Source: Micromussa lordhowensis
Taxonomy: Eukaryota; Cnidaria; Anthozoa; Scleractinia; Lobophylliidae
Assembly: GCA_964020085.1 (NCBI GenBank)
Contig: OZ026597.1
Location: forward strand, 15,382,915-15,446,914
Direction of reading: 5' to 3'
Length of the DNA: 64,000 nucleotides
Of this stretch, positions 30,847 through 44,657 are shown in pieces. The stretch's first letter is position 1; each line of letters begins with the position of its first letter. The notes beneath the pieces are model-generated. The model was not told where the DNA came from. It searched no databases and worked only from the letters and a program-made list of their open reading frames with translations. The position numbers and the translations under genes were made by a program.

Positions 30847-30944
30847 GTGGAGTCCCCCGTAGCTCAATCGGTTACGCATCTGACCTGCTGTGCGCAGCGG
30901 TCGGAAGGGCATATATACGCTCGACGCCAGTCGGGGGACTCCCA
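30847..30944 (+). ncRNA. tRNA-like module (first of 47), candidate Pol III transcript
   Basis: GTGGAGTCCCCC at 30847-30858 pairs with GGGGGACTCCCAC at 30933-30944, giving a ~12-bp closing stem with one bulged C; its inner 7 bp (GTCCCCC/GGGGGAC) act as a tRNA acceptor stem. An A box TAGCTCAATCGG lies at 30860-30871 and a near-consensus B box GCTCGACGCC at 30919-30928. The middle folds as CTGACC-T-GCTG/CAGC-GGTCGG, longer than an anticodon arm, and there is no proper T arm or D stem, so it is not a functional tRNA. A T7 run at 30951-30957 could end transcription. The same module opens every monomer, with variants CTG/CTC in the central hairpin and GGAGTC/TAGAGCC in the 5' strand. Best seen as a tRNA-derived structured RNA or SINE head captured in a satellite. 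Confidence 0.6.
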
Positions 30945-33900
30945 CCTTTATTTTTTTCTTTCTAGTGTAAACCTGAATAGATATATGTTTTTTGCAATCT
31001 TCTTTTTTTCTCTTTCATGGAGGTTTGATGTGAAAATGCTTTTTAATAAAGGGCATCAAACCTGGCTACGTTACGGTAAACTTCCAATCTACCCATGCCT
31101 TGACTGTTTTTAAGCCCTCTTTATTAGCACGAAACCAGTATACACAGTGTTTACGAAGGATGGAGATACCAGAGCAAATGAAACAACAAGAGTTCTAAAC
31201 ATATGATTTAACAACCAAGTTAAAAAAAATGCTTTCTAACGATGCAAAGCTATTTCAAATTCTACCTAATGGTTTTGTTGGAATTTTACGGGAGTTAATT
31301 TGGCACAGAGCTAAACTTTGGCCCTACTTTTCGCAACTATAATAGGTTCCCTAGGGCTCTGAGTTACTTTTGTTACAAGAATGAAAGCCCTTAGAGTGGC
31401 CATAAGTTATGGAGAGGCCAATCTCTTTCAGGTCTGAATTTTTTCTAACAGCAGATTTGTAAAAGCAAAATCAGTTCGTCGGTAAAACCTATATTGATGT
31501 TTCACGTAGTTAGCTATTAAATTTTCTTATATCGTCGTGGAGTCCCCCGTAGCTCAATCGGTTACGCATCTGACCTGCTGTGCGCAGCGGTCGGAAGGGC
31601 ATATATACGCTCGACGCCAGTCGGGGGACTCCCACCTTTATTTTTTTCTTTCTAGTGTAAACCTGAATAGATATATGTTTTTTGCAATCTTCTTTTTTTC
31701 TCTTTCATGGAGGTTTGATGTGAAAATGCTTTTTAATAAAGGGCATCAAACCTGGCTACGTTACGGTAAACTTCCAATCTACCCATGCCTTGACTGTTTT
31801 TAAGCCCTCTTTATTAGCACGAAACCAGTATACACAGTGTTTACGAAGGATGGAGATACCAGAGCAAATGAAACAACAAGAGTTCTAAACATATGATTTA
31901 ACAACCAAGTTAAAAAAAATGCTTTCTAACGATGCAAAGCTATTTCAAATTCTACCTAATGGTTTTGTTGGAATTTTACGGGAGTTAATTTGGCACAGAG
32001 CTAAACTTTGGCCCTACTTTTCGCAACTATAATAGGTTCCCTAGGGCTCTGAGTTACTTTTGTTACAAGAATGAAAGCCCTTAGAGTGGCCATAAGTTAT
32101 GGAGAGGCCAATCTCTTTCAGGTCTGAATTTTTTCTAACAGCAGATTTGTAAAAGCAAAATCAGTTCGTCGGTAAAACCTATATTGATGTTTCACGTAGT
32201 TAGCTATTAAATTTTCTTATATCGTCGTGGAGTCCCCCGTAGCTCAATCGGTTACGCATCTGACCTGCTCTGCGCAGCGGTCGGAAGGGCATATATACGC
32301 TCGACGCCAGTCGGGGGACTCCCACTTTTATTTTTTTCTTTCTAGTGTAAACCTGAATAGATATATGTTTTGTGATATCTTCTTTTTTTTCTCTTTCATG
32401 GAGGTTTGATGTGAAAATGCTTTTTAATAAAGGGCATCAAACCTGGCTACGTTACGGTAAACTTCCAATCTACCCATGCCTTGACTGTTTTTAAGCCCTC
32501 TTTATTAGCACGAAACCAGTATACACAGTGTTTACGAAGGATGGAGATACCAGAGCAAATGAAACAACAAGAGTTGTAAAGATATGATTTAACAACCAAG
32601 TTAAAAAAAATGCTTTCTAACGATGCAAAGCTATTTCAAATTCTACCTAATGGTTTTGTTGGAATTTTACAGGAGTTAATTTGGCACAGAGCTAAACTTT
32701 GGCCCTACTTTTCGCAGCTATAATAGGTTTCCTAGGGCTCTGAGTTACTTTTGTTAGAAGAATGAAAGCCCTTGGAGTGGCCATAAGTTATTGAGAGGCC
32801 AATCTCTTTCAGGTCTGAATTTTTTCTAACAGCAGATTTGTAAAAGCAAAATCAGTTCGTCTGTAAAACCTATATTGATGTTTCACGTAGTTAGCTATTA
32901 AATTTTCTTATATCGTCGTGGAGTCCCCCGTAGCTCAATCGGTTACGCATCTGACCTGCTGTGCGCAGCGGTCGGAAGGGCATATATACGCTCGACGCCA
33001 GTCGGGGGACTCCCACTTTTATTTTTTTCTTTCTAGTGTAAACCTGAATAGATATATGTTTTGTGCAATCTTCTTTTTTTCTCTTTCATGGAGGTTTGAT
33101 GTGAAAATGCTTTTTAATAAAGGGCATCAAACCTGGCTACGTTACGGTAAACTTCCAATCTACCCATGCTTTGACTGTTTTTTAACCCTCTTTATTAGCA
33201 CGAAACCAGTATACACAGTGTTTACGAAGGATGGAGATATCAGAGCAAATAAAACAACAAGAGTTGTAAACATATGATTTAACAACCAAGTTAAAAAAAT
33301 GCTTTCTAACGATGCAAAGCTATTTCAAATTCTACCTAATGGTTTTGTTGGAATTTTACGGGAGTTAATTTGGCACAGAGCTAAACTTTGGCCCTACTTT
33401 TCGCAGCTATAATAGGTTTCCTAGGGCTCTGAGTTACTTTTGTTAGAAGAATGAAAGCCCTTGGAGTGGCCATAAGTTATTGAGAGGCCAATCTCTTTCA
33501 GGTCTGAATTTTTTCTAACAGCAGATTTGTAAAAGCAAAATCAGTTCGTCTGTAAAACCTATATTGATGTTTCACGTAGTTAGCTATTAAATTTTCTTAT
33601 ATCGTCGTGGAGTCCCCCGTAGCTCAATCGGTTACGCATCTGACCTGCTCTGCGCAGCGGTCGGAAGGGCATATATACGCTCGACGCCAGTCGGGGGACT
33701 CCCACTTTTATTTTTTTCTTTCTAGTGTAAACCAGAATAGATATATGTTTTGTGCAATCTTCTTTTTTTCTCTTTCATGGAGGTTTGATGTGAAAATGCT
33801 TTTTAATAAAGGGCATCAAACCTGGCTACGTTACGGTAAACTTCCAATCTACCCATGCATTGACTGTTTTTAAGCCCTCTTTATTAGCACGAAACCAGTA

Positions 33901-34296
33901 TACACAGTGTTTACGAAGGATGGAGATACCAGAGCAAATAAAACAACAAGAGTTGTAAACATATGATTTAACAACCAAGTTAAAAAAAATGCTTTCTAAC
34001 GATGCAAAGCTATTTCAAATTCTACCTAATGGTTTTGTTGGAATTTTACGGGAGTTAATTTGGCACAGAGCTAAACTTTGGCCCTACTTTTCGCAGCTAT
34101 AATAGGTTTCCTAGGGCTCTGAGTTACTTTTGTTAGAAGAATGAAAGCCCTTGGAGTGGCCATAAGTTATTGAGAGGCCAATCTCTTTCAGGTCTGAATT
34201 TTTTCTAACAGCAGATTTGTAAAAGCAAAATCAGTTCGTCTGTAAAACCTATATTGATGTTTCACGTAGTTAGCTATTAAATTTTCTTATATCGTC

Positions 34297-37200
34297 GTGG
34301 AGCCCCCCGTAGCTCAATCGGTTACGCATCTGACCTGCTGTGCGCAGCGGTCGGAAGGGCATATATACGCTCGACGCCAGTCGGGGGACTCCCACTTTTA
34401 TTTTTTTCTTTCTAGTGTAAACCAGAATAGATATATGTTTTGTGCAATCTTCTTTTTTTCTCTTTCATGGAGGTTTGATGTGAAAATGCTTTTTAATAAA
34501 GGGCATCAAACCTGGCTACGTTACGGTAAACTTCCAATCTACCCATGCATTGACTGTTTTTAAGCCCTCTTTATTAGCACGAAACCAGTATACACAGTGT
34601 TTACGAAGGATGGAGATACCAGAGCAAATGAAACAACAAGAGTTGTAAACATATGATTTAACAACCAAGTTAAAAAAAATGCTTTCTAACGATGCAAAGC
34701 TATTTCAAATTCTACCTAATGGTTTTGTTGGAATTTTACGGGAGTTAATTTGGCACAGAGCTAAACGGCTTTGGCCCTACTTTTCGCAGCTATAATAGGT
34801 TTCCTAGGGCTCTGAGTTACTTTTGTTAGAAGAATGAAAGCCCTTGGAGTGGCCATAAGTTATTGAGAGGCCAATCTCTTTCAGGTCTGAATTTTTTCTA
34901 ACAGCAGATTTGTAAAAGCAAAATCAGTTCGTCTGTAAAACCTATATTGATGTTTCACGTAGTTAGCTATTAAATTTTCTTATATCGTCGTGGAGTCCCC
35001 CGTAGCTCAATCGGTTACGCATCTGACCTGCTCTGCGCAGCGGTCGGAAGGGCATATATACGCTCGACGCCAGTCGGGGGACTCCCACTTTTATTTTTTT
35101 CTTTCTAGTGTAAACCTGAATAGATATATGTTTTGTGCAATCTTCTTTTTTTCTCTTTCGTGGAGGTTTGATGTGAAAATGCTTTTTAATAAAGGGCATC
35201 AAACCTGGCTACGTTACGGTAAACTTCCAATCTACCCATGCCTTGACTGTTTTTAAGCCCTCTTTATTAGCACGAAACCAGTATACACAGTGTTTACGAA
35301 GGATGGAGATACCAGAGCAAATGAAACAACAAGAGTTGTAAACATATGATTTAACAACCAAGTTAAAAAAAATGCTTTCTAACGATGCAAAGCTAATTTA
35401 AATTCTACCTAATGGTTTTGTTGGAATTTTACGGGAGTTAATTTGGCACAGAGCTAAACTTTGGCCCTACTTTTCGCAGCTATAATAGGTTTCCTAGGGC
35501 TCTGAGTTACTTTTGTTAGAAGAATGAAAGCCCTTGGAGTGGCCATAAGTTATTGAGAGGCCAATCTCTTTCAGGTCTGAATTTTTTCTAACAGCAGATT
35601 TGTAAAAGCAAAATCAGTTCGTCTGTAAAACCTATATTGATGTTTCACGTAGTTAGCTATTAAATTTTCTTATATCGTCGTGGAGTCCCCCGTAGCTCAA
35701 TCGGTTACGCATCTGACCTGCTCTGCGCAGCGGTCGGAAGGGCATATATACGCTCGACGCCAGTCGGGGGACTCCCACTTTTATTTTTTTCTTTCTAGTG
35801 TAAACCTGAATAGATATATGTTTTGTGCAATCTTCTTTTTTTCTCTATCATGGAGGTTTGATGTGAAAATGCTTTTTAATAAAGGGCATCAAACCTGGCT
35901 ACGTTACGGTAAACTTCCAATCTACCCATGCCTTGACTGTTTTTAAGCCCTCTTTATTAGCACGAAACCAGTATACACAGTGTTTACGAAGGATGGAGAT
36001 ACCAGAGCAAATGAAACAACAAGAGTTCTAAACATATGATTTAACAACCAAGTTAAAAAAAATGCTTTCTAACGATGCAAAGCTAATTTAAATTCTACCT
36101 AATGGTTTTGTTGGAATTTTACGGGAGTTAATTTGGCACAGAGCTAAACTTTGGCCCTACTTTTCGCAGCTATAATAGGTTTCCTAGGGCTCTGAGTTAC
36201 TTTTGTTAGAAGAATGAAAGCCCTTGGAGTGGCCATAAGTTATTGAGAGGCCAATCTCTTTCAGGTCTGAATTTTTTCTAACAGCAGATTTGTCAAAGCA
36301 AAATCAGTTCGTCTGTAAAACCTATATTGATGTTTCACGTAGTTAGCTATTAAATTTTCTTATATCGTCGTAGAGCCCCCCGTAGCTCAATCGGTTACGC
36401 ATCTGACCTGCTGTGCGCAGCGGTCGGAAGGGCATATATACGCTCGACGCCAGTCGGGGGACTCCCACTTTTATTTTTTTCTTTCTAGTGTAAACCAGAA
36501 TAGATATATGTTTTGTGCAATCTTCTTTTTTTCTCTTTCATGGAGGTTTGATGTGAAAATGCTTTTTAATAAAGGGCATCAAACCTGGCTACGTTACGGT
36601 AAACTTCCAATCTACCCATGCATTGACTGTTTTTAAGCCCTCTTTATTAGCACGAAACCAGTATACATAGTGTTTACGAAGGATGGAGATACCAGAGCAA
36701 ATGAAACAACAAGAGTTGTAAACATATGATTTAACAACCAAGTTAAAAAAAATGCTTTCTAACGATGCAAAGCTAATTTAAATTCTACCTAATGGTTTTG
36801 TTGGAATTTTACGGGAGTTAATTTGGCACAGAGCTAAACTTTGGCCCTACTTTTCGCAGCTATAATAGGTTTCCTAGGGCTCTGAGTTACTTTTGTTAGA
36901 AGAATGAAAGCCCTTGGAGTGGCCATAAGTTATTGAGAGGCCAATCTCTTTCAGGTCTGAATTTTTTCTAACAGCAGATTTGTCAAAGCAAAATCAGTTC
37001 GTCTGTAAAACCTATATTGATGTTTCACGTAGTTAGCTATTAAATTTTCTTATATCGTCGTAGAGCCCCCCGTAGCTCAATCGGTTACGCATCTGACCTG
37101 CTGTGCGCAGCGGTCGGAAGGGCATATATACGCTCGACGCCAGTCGGGGGACTCCCACTTTTATTTTTTTCTTTCTAGTGTAAACCAGAATAGATATATG

Positions 37201-40200
37201 TTTTGTGCAATCTTCTTTTTTTCTCTTTCATGGAGGTTTGATGTGAAAATGCTTTTTAATAAAGGGCATCAAACCTGGCTACGTTACGGTAAACTTCCAA
37301 TCTACCCATGCATTGACTGTTTTTAAGCCCTCTTTATTAGCACGAAACCAGTATACACAGTGTTTACGAAGGATGGAGATACCAGAGCAAATGAAACAAC
37401 AAGAGTTGTAAACATATGATTTAACAACCAAGTTTAAAAAAATGCTTTCTAACGATGCAAAGCTATTTCAAATTCTACCTAATGGTTTTGTTGGAATTTT
37501 ACGGGAGTTAATTTGGCACAGAGCTAAACTTTGGCCCTACTTTTCGCAGCTATAATAGGTTTCCTAGGGCTCTGAGTTACTTTTGTTAGAAGAATGAAAG
37601 CCCTTGGAGTGGCCATAAGTTATTGAGAGGCCAATCTCTTTCAGGTCTGAATTTTTTCTAACAGCAGATTTGTAAAAGCAAAATCAGTTCGTCTGTAAAA
37701 CCTATATTGATGTTTCACGTAGTTAGCTATTAAATTTTCTTATATCGTCGTGGAGTCCCCCGTAGCTCAATCGGTTACGCATCTGACCTGCTGTGCGCAG
37801 CGGTCGGAGGGGCATATATACGCTCGACGCTAGTCGGGGGACTCCCACTTTTATTTTTTTCTTTCTTGTGTAAACCTGAATAGATATATGTTTTGTGCAA
37901 TCTTCTTTTTTTCTCTTTCATGGAGGTTTGATGTGAAAATGCTTTTTAATAAAGGGCATCAAACCTGGCTACGTTACGGTAAACTTCCAATCTACCCATG
38001 CCTTGACTGTTTTTAAGCCCTCTTTATTAGCACGAAACCAGTATACACAGTGTTTACGAAGGATGGAGATACCAGAGCAAATGAAACAACAAGAGTTGTA
38101 AACATATGATTTAACAACCAAGTTAAAAAAAATGCTTTCTAACGATGCAAAGCTATTTTAAATTCTACCTAATGGTTTTGTTGGAATTTTACGGGAGTTA
38201 ATTTGGCACAGAGCTAAACTTTGGCCCTACTTTTCGCAGCTATAATAGGTTTCCTAGGGCTCTGAGTTACTTTTGTTAGAAGAATGAAAGCCCTTGGAGT
38301 GGCCATAAGTTATTGAGAGGCCAATCTCTTTCAGATCTGAATTTTTTCTAACAGCAGATTTGTCAAAGCAAAATCAGTTCGTATGTAAAACCTATATTGA
38401 TGTTTCACGTAGTTAGCTATTAAATTTTCTTATATCGTCGTGGAGCCCCCCGTAGCTCAATCGGTTACGCATCTGACCTGCTGTGCGCAGCGGTCGGAAG
38501 GGCATATATACGCTCGACGCCAGTCGGGGGACTCCCACTTTTATTTTTTTCTTTCTAGTGTAAACCAGAATAGATATATGTTTTGTCCAATCTTCTTTTT
38601 TTCTCTTTCATGGAGGTTTGATGTGAAAATGCTTTTTAATAAAGGGCATCAAACCTGGCTACGTTACGGTAAACTTCCAATCTACCCATGCATTGACTGT
38701 TTTTAAGCCCTCTTTATTAGCACGAAACCAGTATACACAGTGTTTACGAAGGATGGAGATACCAGAGCAAATGAAACAACAAGAGTTCTAAACATATGAT
38801 TTAACAACCAAGTTAAAAAAAATGCTTTCTAACGATGCAAAGCTATTTCAAATTCTACCTAATGGTTTTGTTGGAATTTTACGGGAGTTAATTTGGCACA
38901 GAGCTAAACGGCTTTGGCCCTACTTTTCGCAGCTATAATAGGTTTCCTAGGGCTCTGAGTTACTTTTGTTAGAAGAATGAAAGCCCTTGGAGTGGCCATA
39001 AGTTATTGAGAGGCCAATCTCTTTCAGGTCTGAATTTTTTCTAACAGCAGATTTGTAAAAGCAAAATCAGTTCGTCTGTAAAACCTATATTGATGTTTCA
39101 CGTAGTTAGCTATTAAATTTTCTTATATCGTCGTGGAGTCCCCCGTAGCTCAATCGGTTACGCATCTGACCTGCTCTGCGCAGCGGTCGGAAGGGCATAT
39201 ATACGCTCGACGCCAGTCGGGGGACTCCCACTTTTATTTTTTTCTTTCTAGTGTAAACCTGAATAGATATATGTTTTGTGCAATCTTCTTTTTTTCTCTT
39301 TCATGGAGGTTTGATGTGAAAATGCTTTTTAATAAAGGGCATCAAACCTGGCTACGTTACGGTAAACTTCCAATCTACCCATGCCTTGACTGTTTTTAAG
39401 CCCTCTTTATTAGCACGAAACCAGTATACACAGTGTTTACGAAGGATGGAGATACCAGAGCAAATGAAACAACAAGAGTTGTAAACATATGATTTAACAA
39501 CCAAGTTAAAAAAAATGCTTTCTAACGATGCAAAGCTAATTTAAATTCTACCTAATGGTTTTGTTGGAATTTTACGGGAGTTAATTTGGCACAGAGCTAA
39601 ACTTTGGCCCTACTTTTCGCAGCTATAATAGGTTTCCTAGGGCTCTGAGTTACTTTTGTTAGAAGAATGAAAGCCCTTGGAGTGGCCATAAGTTATTGAG
39701 AGGCCAATCTCTTTCAGGTCTGAATTTTTTCTAACAGCAGATTTGTAAAAGCAAAATCAGTTCGTCTGTAAAACCTATATTGATGTTTCACGTAGTTAGC
39801 TATTAAATTTTCTTATATCGTCGTGGAGTCCCCCGTAGCTCAATCGGTTACGCATCTGACCTGCTCTGCGCAGCGGTCGGAAGGGCATATATACGCTCGA
39901 CGCCAGTCGGGGGACTCCCACTTTTATTTTTTTCTTTCTAGTGTAAACCTGAATAGATATATGTTTTGTGCAATCTTCTTTTTTTCTCTTTCATGGAGGT
40001 TTGATGTGAAAATGCTTTTTAATAAAGGGCATCAAACCTGGCTACGTTACGGTAAACTTCCAATCTACCCATGCCTTGACTGTTTTTAAGCCCTCTTTAT
40101 TAGCACGAAACCAGTATACACAGTGTTTACGAAGGATGGAGATACCAGAGCAAATGAAACAACAAGAGTTGTAAACATATGATTTAACAACCAAGTTAAA

Positions 40201-43200
40201 AAAAAATGCTTTCTAACGATGCAAAGCTAATTTAAATTCTACCTAATGGTTTTGTTGGAATTTTACGGGAGTTAATTTGGCACAGAGCTAAACTTTGGCC
40301 CTACTTTTCGCAGCTATAATAGGTTTCCTAGGGCTCTGAGTTACTTTTGTTAGAAGAATGAAAGCCCTTGGAGTGGCCATAAGTTATTGAGAGGCCAATC
40401 TCTTTCAGGTCTGAATTTTTTCTAACAGCAGATTTGTCAAAGCAAAATCAGTTCGTCTGTAAAACCTATATTGATGTTTCACGTAGTTAGCTATTAAATT
40501 TTCTTATATCGTCGTAGAGCCCCCCGTAGCTCAATCGGTTACGCATCTGACCTGCTGTGCGCAGCGGTCGGAAGGGCATATATACGCTCGACGCCAGTCG
40601 GGGGACTCCCACTTTTATTTTTTTCTTTCTAGTGTAAACCAGAATAGATATATGTTTTGTGCAATCTTCTTTTTTTCTCTTTCATGGAGGTTTGATGTGA
40701 AAATGCTTTTTAATAAAGGGCATCAAACCTGGCTACGTTACGGTAAACTTCCAATCTACCCATGCATTGACTGTTTTTAAGCCCTCTTTATTAGCACGAA
40801 ACCAGTATACACAGTGTTTACGAAGGATGGAGATACCAGAGCAAATGAAACAACAAGAGTTGTAAACATATGATTTAACAACCAAGTTAAAAAAAATGCT
40901 TTCTAACGATGCAAAGCTAATTTAAATTCTACCTAATGGTTTTGTTGGAATTTTACGGGAGTTAATTTGGCACAGAGCTAAACTTTGGCCCTACTTTTCG
41001 CAGCTATAATAGGTTTCCTAGGGCTCTGAGTTACTTTTGTTAGAAGAATGAAAGCCCTTGGAGTGGCCATAAGTTATTGAGAGGCCAATCTCTTTCAGGT
41101 CTGAATTTTTTCTAACAGCAGATTTGTCAAAGCAAAATCAGTTCGTCTGTAAAACCTATATTGATGTTTCACGTAGTTAGCTATTAAATTTTCTTATATC
41201 GTCGTAGAGCCCCCCGTAGCTCAATCGGTTACGCATCTGACCTGCTGTGCCCAGCGGTCGGAAGGGCATATATACGCTCGACGCCAGTCGGGGGACTCCC
41301 ACTTTTATTTTTTTCTTTCTAGTGTAAACCAGAATAGATATATGTTTTGTGCAATCTTCTTTTTTTCTCTTTCATGGAGGTTTGATGTGAAAATGCTTTT
41401 TAATAAAGGGCATCAAACCTGGCTACGTTACGGTAAACTTCCAATCTACCCATGCATTGACTGTTTTTAAGCCCTCTTTATTAGCACGAAACCAGTATAC
41501 ACAGTGTTTACGAAGGATGGAGATACCAGAGCAAATGAAACAACAAGAGTTGTAAACATATGATTTAACAACCAAGTTAAAAAAAATGCTTTCTAACGAT
41601 GGAAAGCTAATTTAAATTCTACCTAATGGTTTTGTTGGAATTTTACGGGAGTTAATTTGGCACAGAGCTAAACTTTGGCCCTACTTTTCGCAGCTATAAT
41701 AGGTTTCCTAGGGCTCTGAGTTACTTTTGTTAGAAGAATGAAAGCCCTTGGAGTGGCCATAAGTTATTGAGAGGCCAATCTCTTTCAGGTCTGAATTTTT
41801 TCTAACAGCAGATTTGTCAAAGCAAAATCAGTTCGTCTGTAAAACCTATATTGATGTTTCACGTAGTTAGCTATTAAATTTTCTTATATCGTCGTAGAGC
41901 CCCCCGTAGCTCAATCGGTTACGCATCTGACCTGCTGTGCGCAGCGGTCGGAAGGGCATATATACGCTCGACGCCAGTCGGGGGACTCCCACTTTTATTT
42001 TTTTCTTTCTAGTGTAAACCAGAATAGATATATGTTTTGTGCAATCTTCTTTTTTTCTCTTTCATGGAGGTTTGATGTGAAAATGCTTTTTAATAAAGGG
42101 CATCAAACCTGGCTACGTTACGGTAAACTTCCAATCTACCCATGCCTTGACTGTTTTTAAGCCCTCTTTATTAGCACGAAACCAGTATACACAGTGTTTA
42201 CGAAGGATGGAGATACCAGAGCAAATGAAACAACAAGAGTTGTAAACATATGATTTAACAACCAAGTTAAAAAAAATGCTTTCTAACGATGCAAAGCTAA
42301 TTTAAATTCTACCTAATGGTTTTGTTGGAATTTTACGGGAGTTAATTTGGCACAGAGCTAAACGGCTTTGGCCCTACTTTTCGCAGCTATAATAGGTTTC
42401 CTAGGGCTCTGAGTTACTTTTGTTAGAAGAATGAAAGCCCTTGGAGTGGCCATAAGTTATTGAGAGGCCAATCTCTTTCAGGTCTGAATTTTTTCTAACA
42501 GCAGATTTGTAAAAGCAAAATCAGTTCGTCTGTAAAACCTATATTGATGTTTCACGTAGTTAGCTATTAAATTTTCTTATATCGTCGTGGAGTCCCCCGT
42601 AGCTCAATCGGTTACGCATCTGACCTGCTCTGCGCAGCGGTCGGAAGGGCATATATACGCTCGACGCCAGTCGGGGGACTCCCACTTTTATTTTTTTCTT
42701 TCTAGTGTAAACCTGAATAGATATATGTTTTGTGCAATCTTCTTTTTTTCTCTTTCATGGAGGTTTGATGTGAAAATGCTTTTTAATAAAGGGCATCAAA
42801 CCTGGCTACGTTACGGTAAACTTCCAATCTACCCATGCCTTGACTGTTTTTAAGCCCTCTTTATTAGCACGAAACCAGTATACACAGTGTTTACGAAGGA
42901 TGGAGATACCAGAGCAAATGAAACAACAAGAGTTGTAAACATATGATTTAACAACCAAGTTAAAAAAAAATGCTTTCTAACGATGCAAAGCTAATTTAAA
43001 TTCTACCTAATGGTTTTGTTGGAATTTTACGGGAGTTAATTTGGCACAGAGCTAAACTTTGGCCCTACTTTTCGCAGCTATAATAGGTTTCCTAGGGCTC
43101 TGAGTTACTTTTGTTAGAAGAATGAAAGCCCTTGGAGTGGCCATAAGTTATTGAGAGGCCAATCTCTTTCAGGTCTGAATTTTTTCTAACAGCAGATTTG

Positions 43201-44657
43201 TCAAAGCAAAATCAGTTCGTCTGTAAAACCTATATTGATGTTTCACGTAGTTAGCTATTAAATTTTCTTATATCGTCGTAGAGCCCCCCGTAGCTCAATC
43301 GGTTACGCATCTGACCTGCTGTGCGCAGCGGTCGGAAGGGCATATATACGCTCGACGCCAGTCGGGGGACTCCCACTTTTATTTTTTTCTTTCTAGTGTA
43401 AACCAGAATAGATATATGTTTTGTGCAATCTTCTTTTTTTCTCTTTCATGGAGGTTTGATGTGAAAATGCTTTTTAATAAAGGGCATCAAACCTGGCTAC
43501 GTTACGGTAAACTTCCAATCTACCCATGCATTGACTGTTTTTAAGCCCTCTTTATTAGCACGAAACCAGTATACACAGTGTTTACGAAGGATGGAGATAC
43601 CAGAGCAAATGAAACAACAAGAGTTGTAAACATATGATTTAACAACCAAGTTAAAAAAAATGCTTTCTAACGATGGAAAGCTAATTTAAATTCTACCTAA
43701 TGGTTTTGTTGGAATTTTACGGGAGTTAATTTGGCACAGAGCTAAACTTTGGCCCTACTTTTCGCAGCTATAATAGGTTTCCTAGGGCTCTGAGTTACTT
43801 TTGTTAGAAGAATGAAAGCCCTTGGAGTGGCCATAAGTTATTGAGAGGCCAATCTCTTTCAGGTCTGAATTTTTTCTAACAGCAGATTTGTCAAAGCAAA
43901 ATCAGTTCGTCTGTAAAACCTATATTGATGTTTCACGTAGTTAGCTATTAAATTTTCTTATATCGTCGTAGAGCCCCCCGTAGCTCAATCGGTTACGCAT
44001 CTGACCTGCTGTGCGCAGCGGTCGGAAGGGCATATATACGCTCGACGCCAGTCGGGGGACTCCCACTTTTATTTTTTTCTTTCTAGTGTAAACCAGAATA
44101 GATATATGTTTTGTGCAATCTTCTTTTTTTCTCTTTCATGGAGGTTTGATGTGAAAATGCTTTTTAATAAAGGGCATCAAACCTGGCTACGTTACGGTAA
44201 ACTTCCAATCTACCCATGCATTGACTGTTTTTAAGCCCTCTTTATTAGCACGAAACCAGTATACACAGTGTTTACGAAGGATGGAGATACCAGAGCAAAT
44301 GAAACAACAAGAGTTGTAAACATATGATTTAACAACCAAGTTTAAAAAAATGCTTTCTAACGATGCAAAGCTATTTCAAATTCTACCTAATGGTTTTGTT
44401 GGAATTTTACGGGAGTTAATTTGGCACAGAGCTAAACTTTGGCCCTACTTTTCGCAGCTATAATAGGTTTCCTAGGGCTCTGAGTTACTTTTGTTAGAAG
44501 AATGAAAGCCCTTGGAGTGGCCATAAGTTATTGAGAGGCCAATCTCTTTCAGGTCTGAATTTTTTCTAACAGCAGATTTGTAAAAGCAAAATCAGTTCGT
44601 CTGTAAAACCTATATTGATGTTTCACGTAGTTAGCTATTAAATTTTCTTATATCGTC
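34297..44657. repeat. Sub-block with 6-monomer higher-order periodicity
   Basis: Monomers at 34297, 34990, 35680 and 36370 share private variants with those at 38440, 39133, 39823 and 40514 (offset about 4,143 bp): GAGCCCCCC plus CGG insertion; CTC hairpin; CTC with TTTGTCAAAG; GTAGAGCCCC with AGCTAATTTAAATTC. The pattern then shifts: 41204 matches 43278 (GATGGAAAGC), and 37060-37750 match 43968-44658 (AAGTTTAAAA; TTCTTGTGTAAA). Confidence 0.75.

Noticed and set aside
30847..30939. Functional tRNA gene in each monomer
   Set aside because: Acceptor stem and boxes are present, but there is no T arm, a poor D stem and no 7-base anticodon loop.
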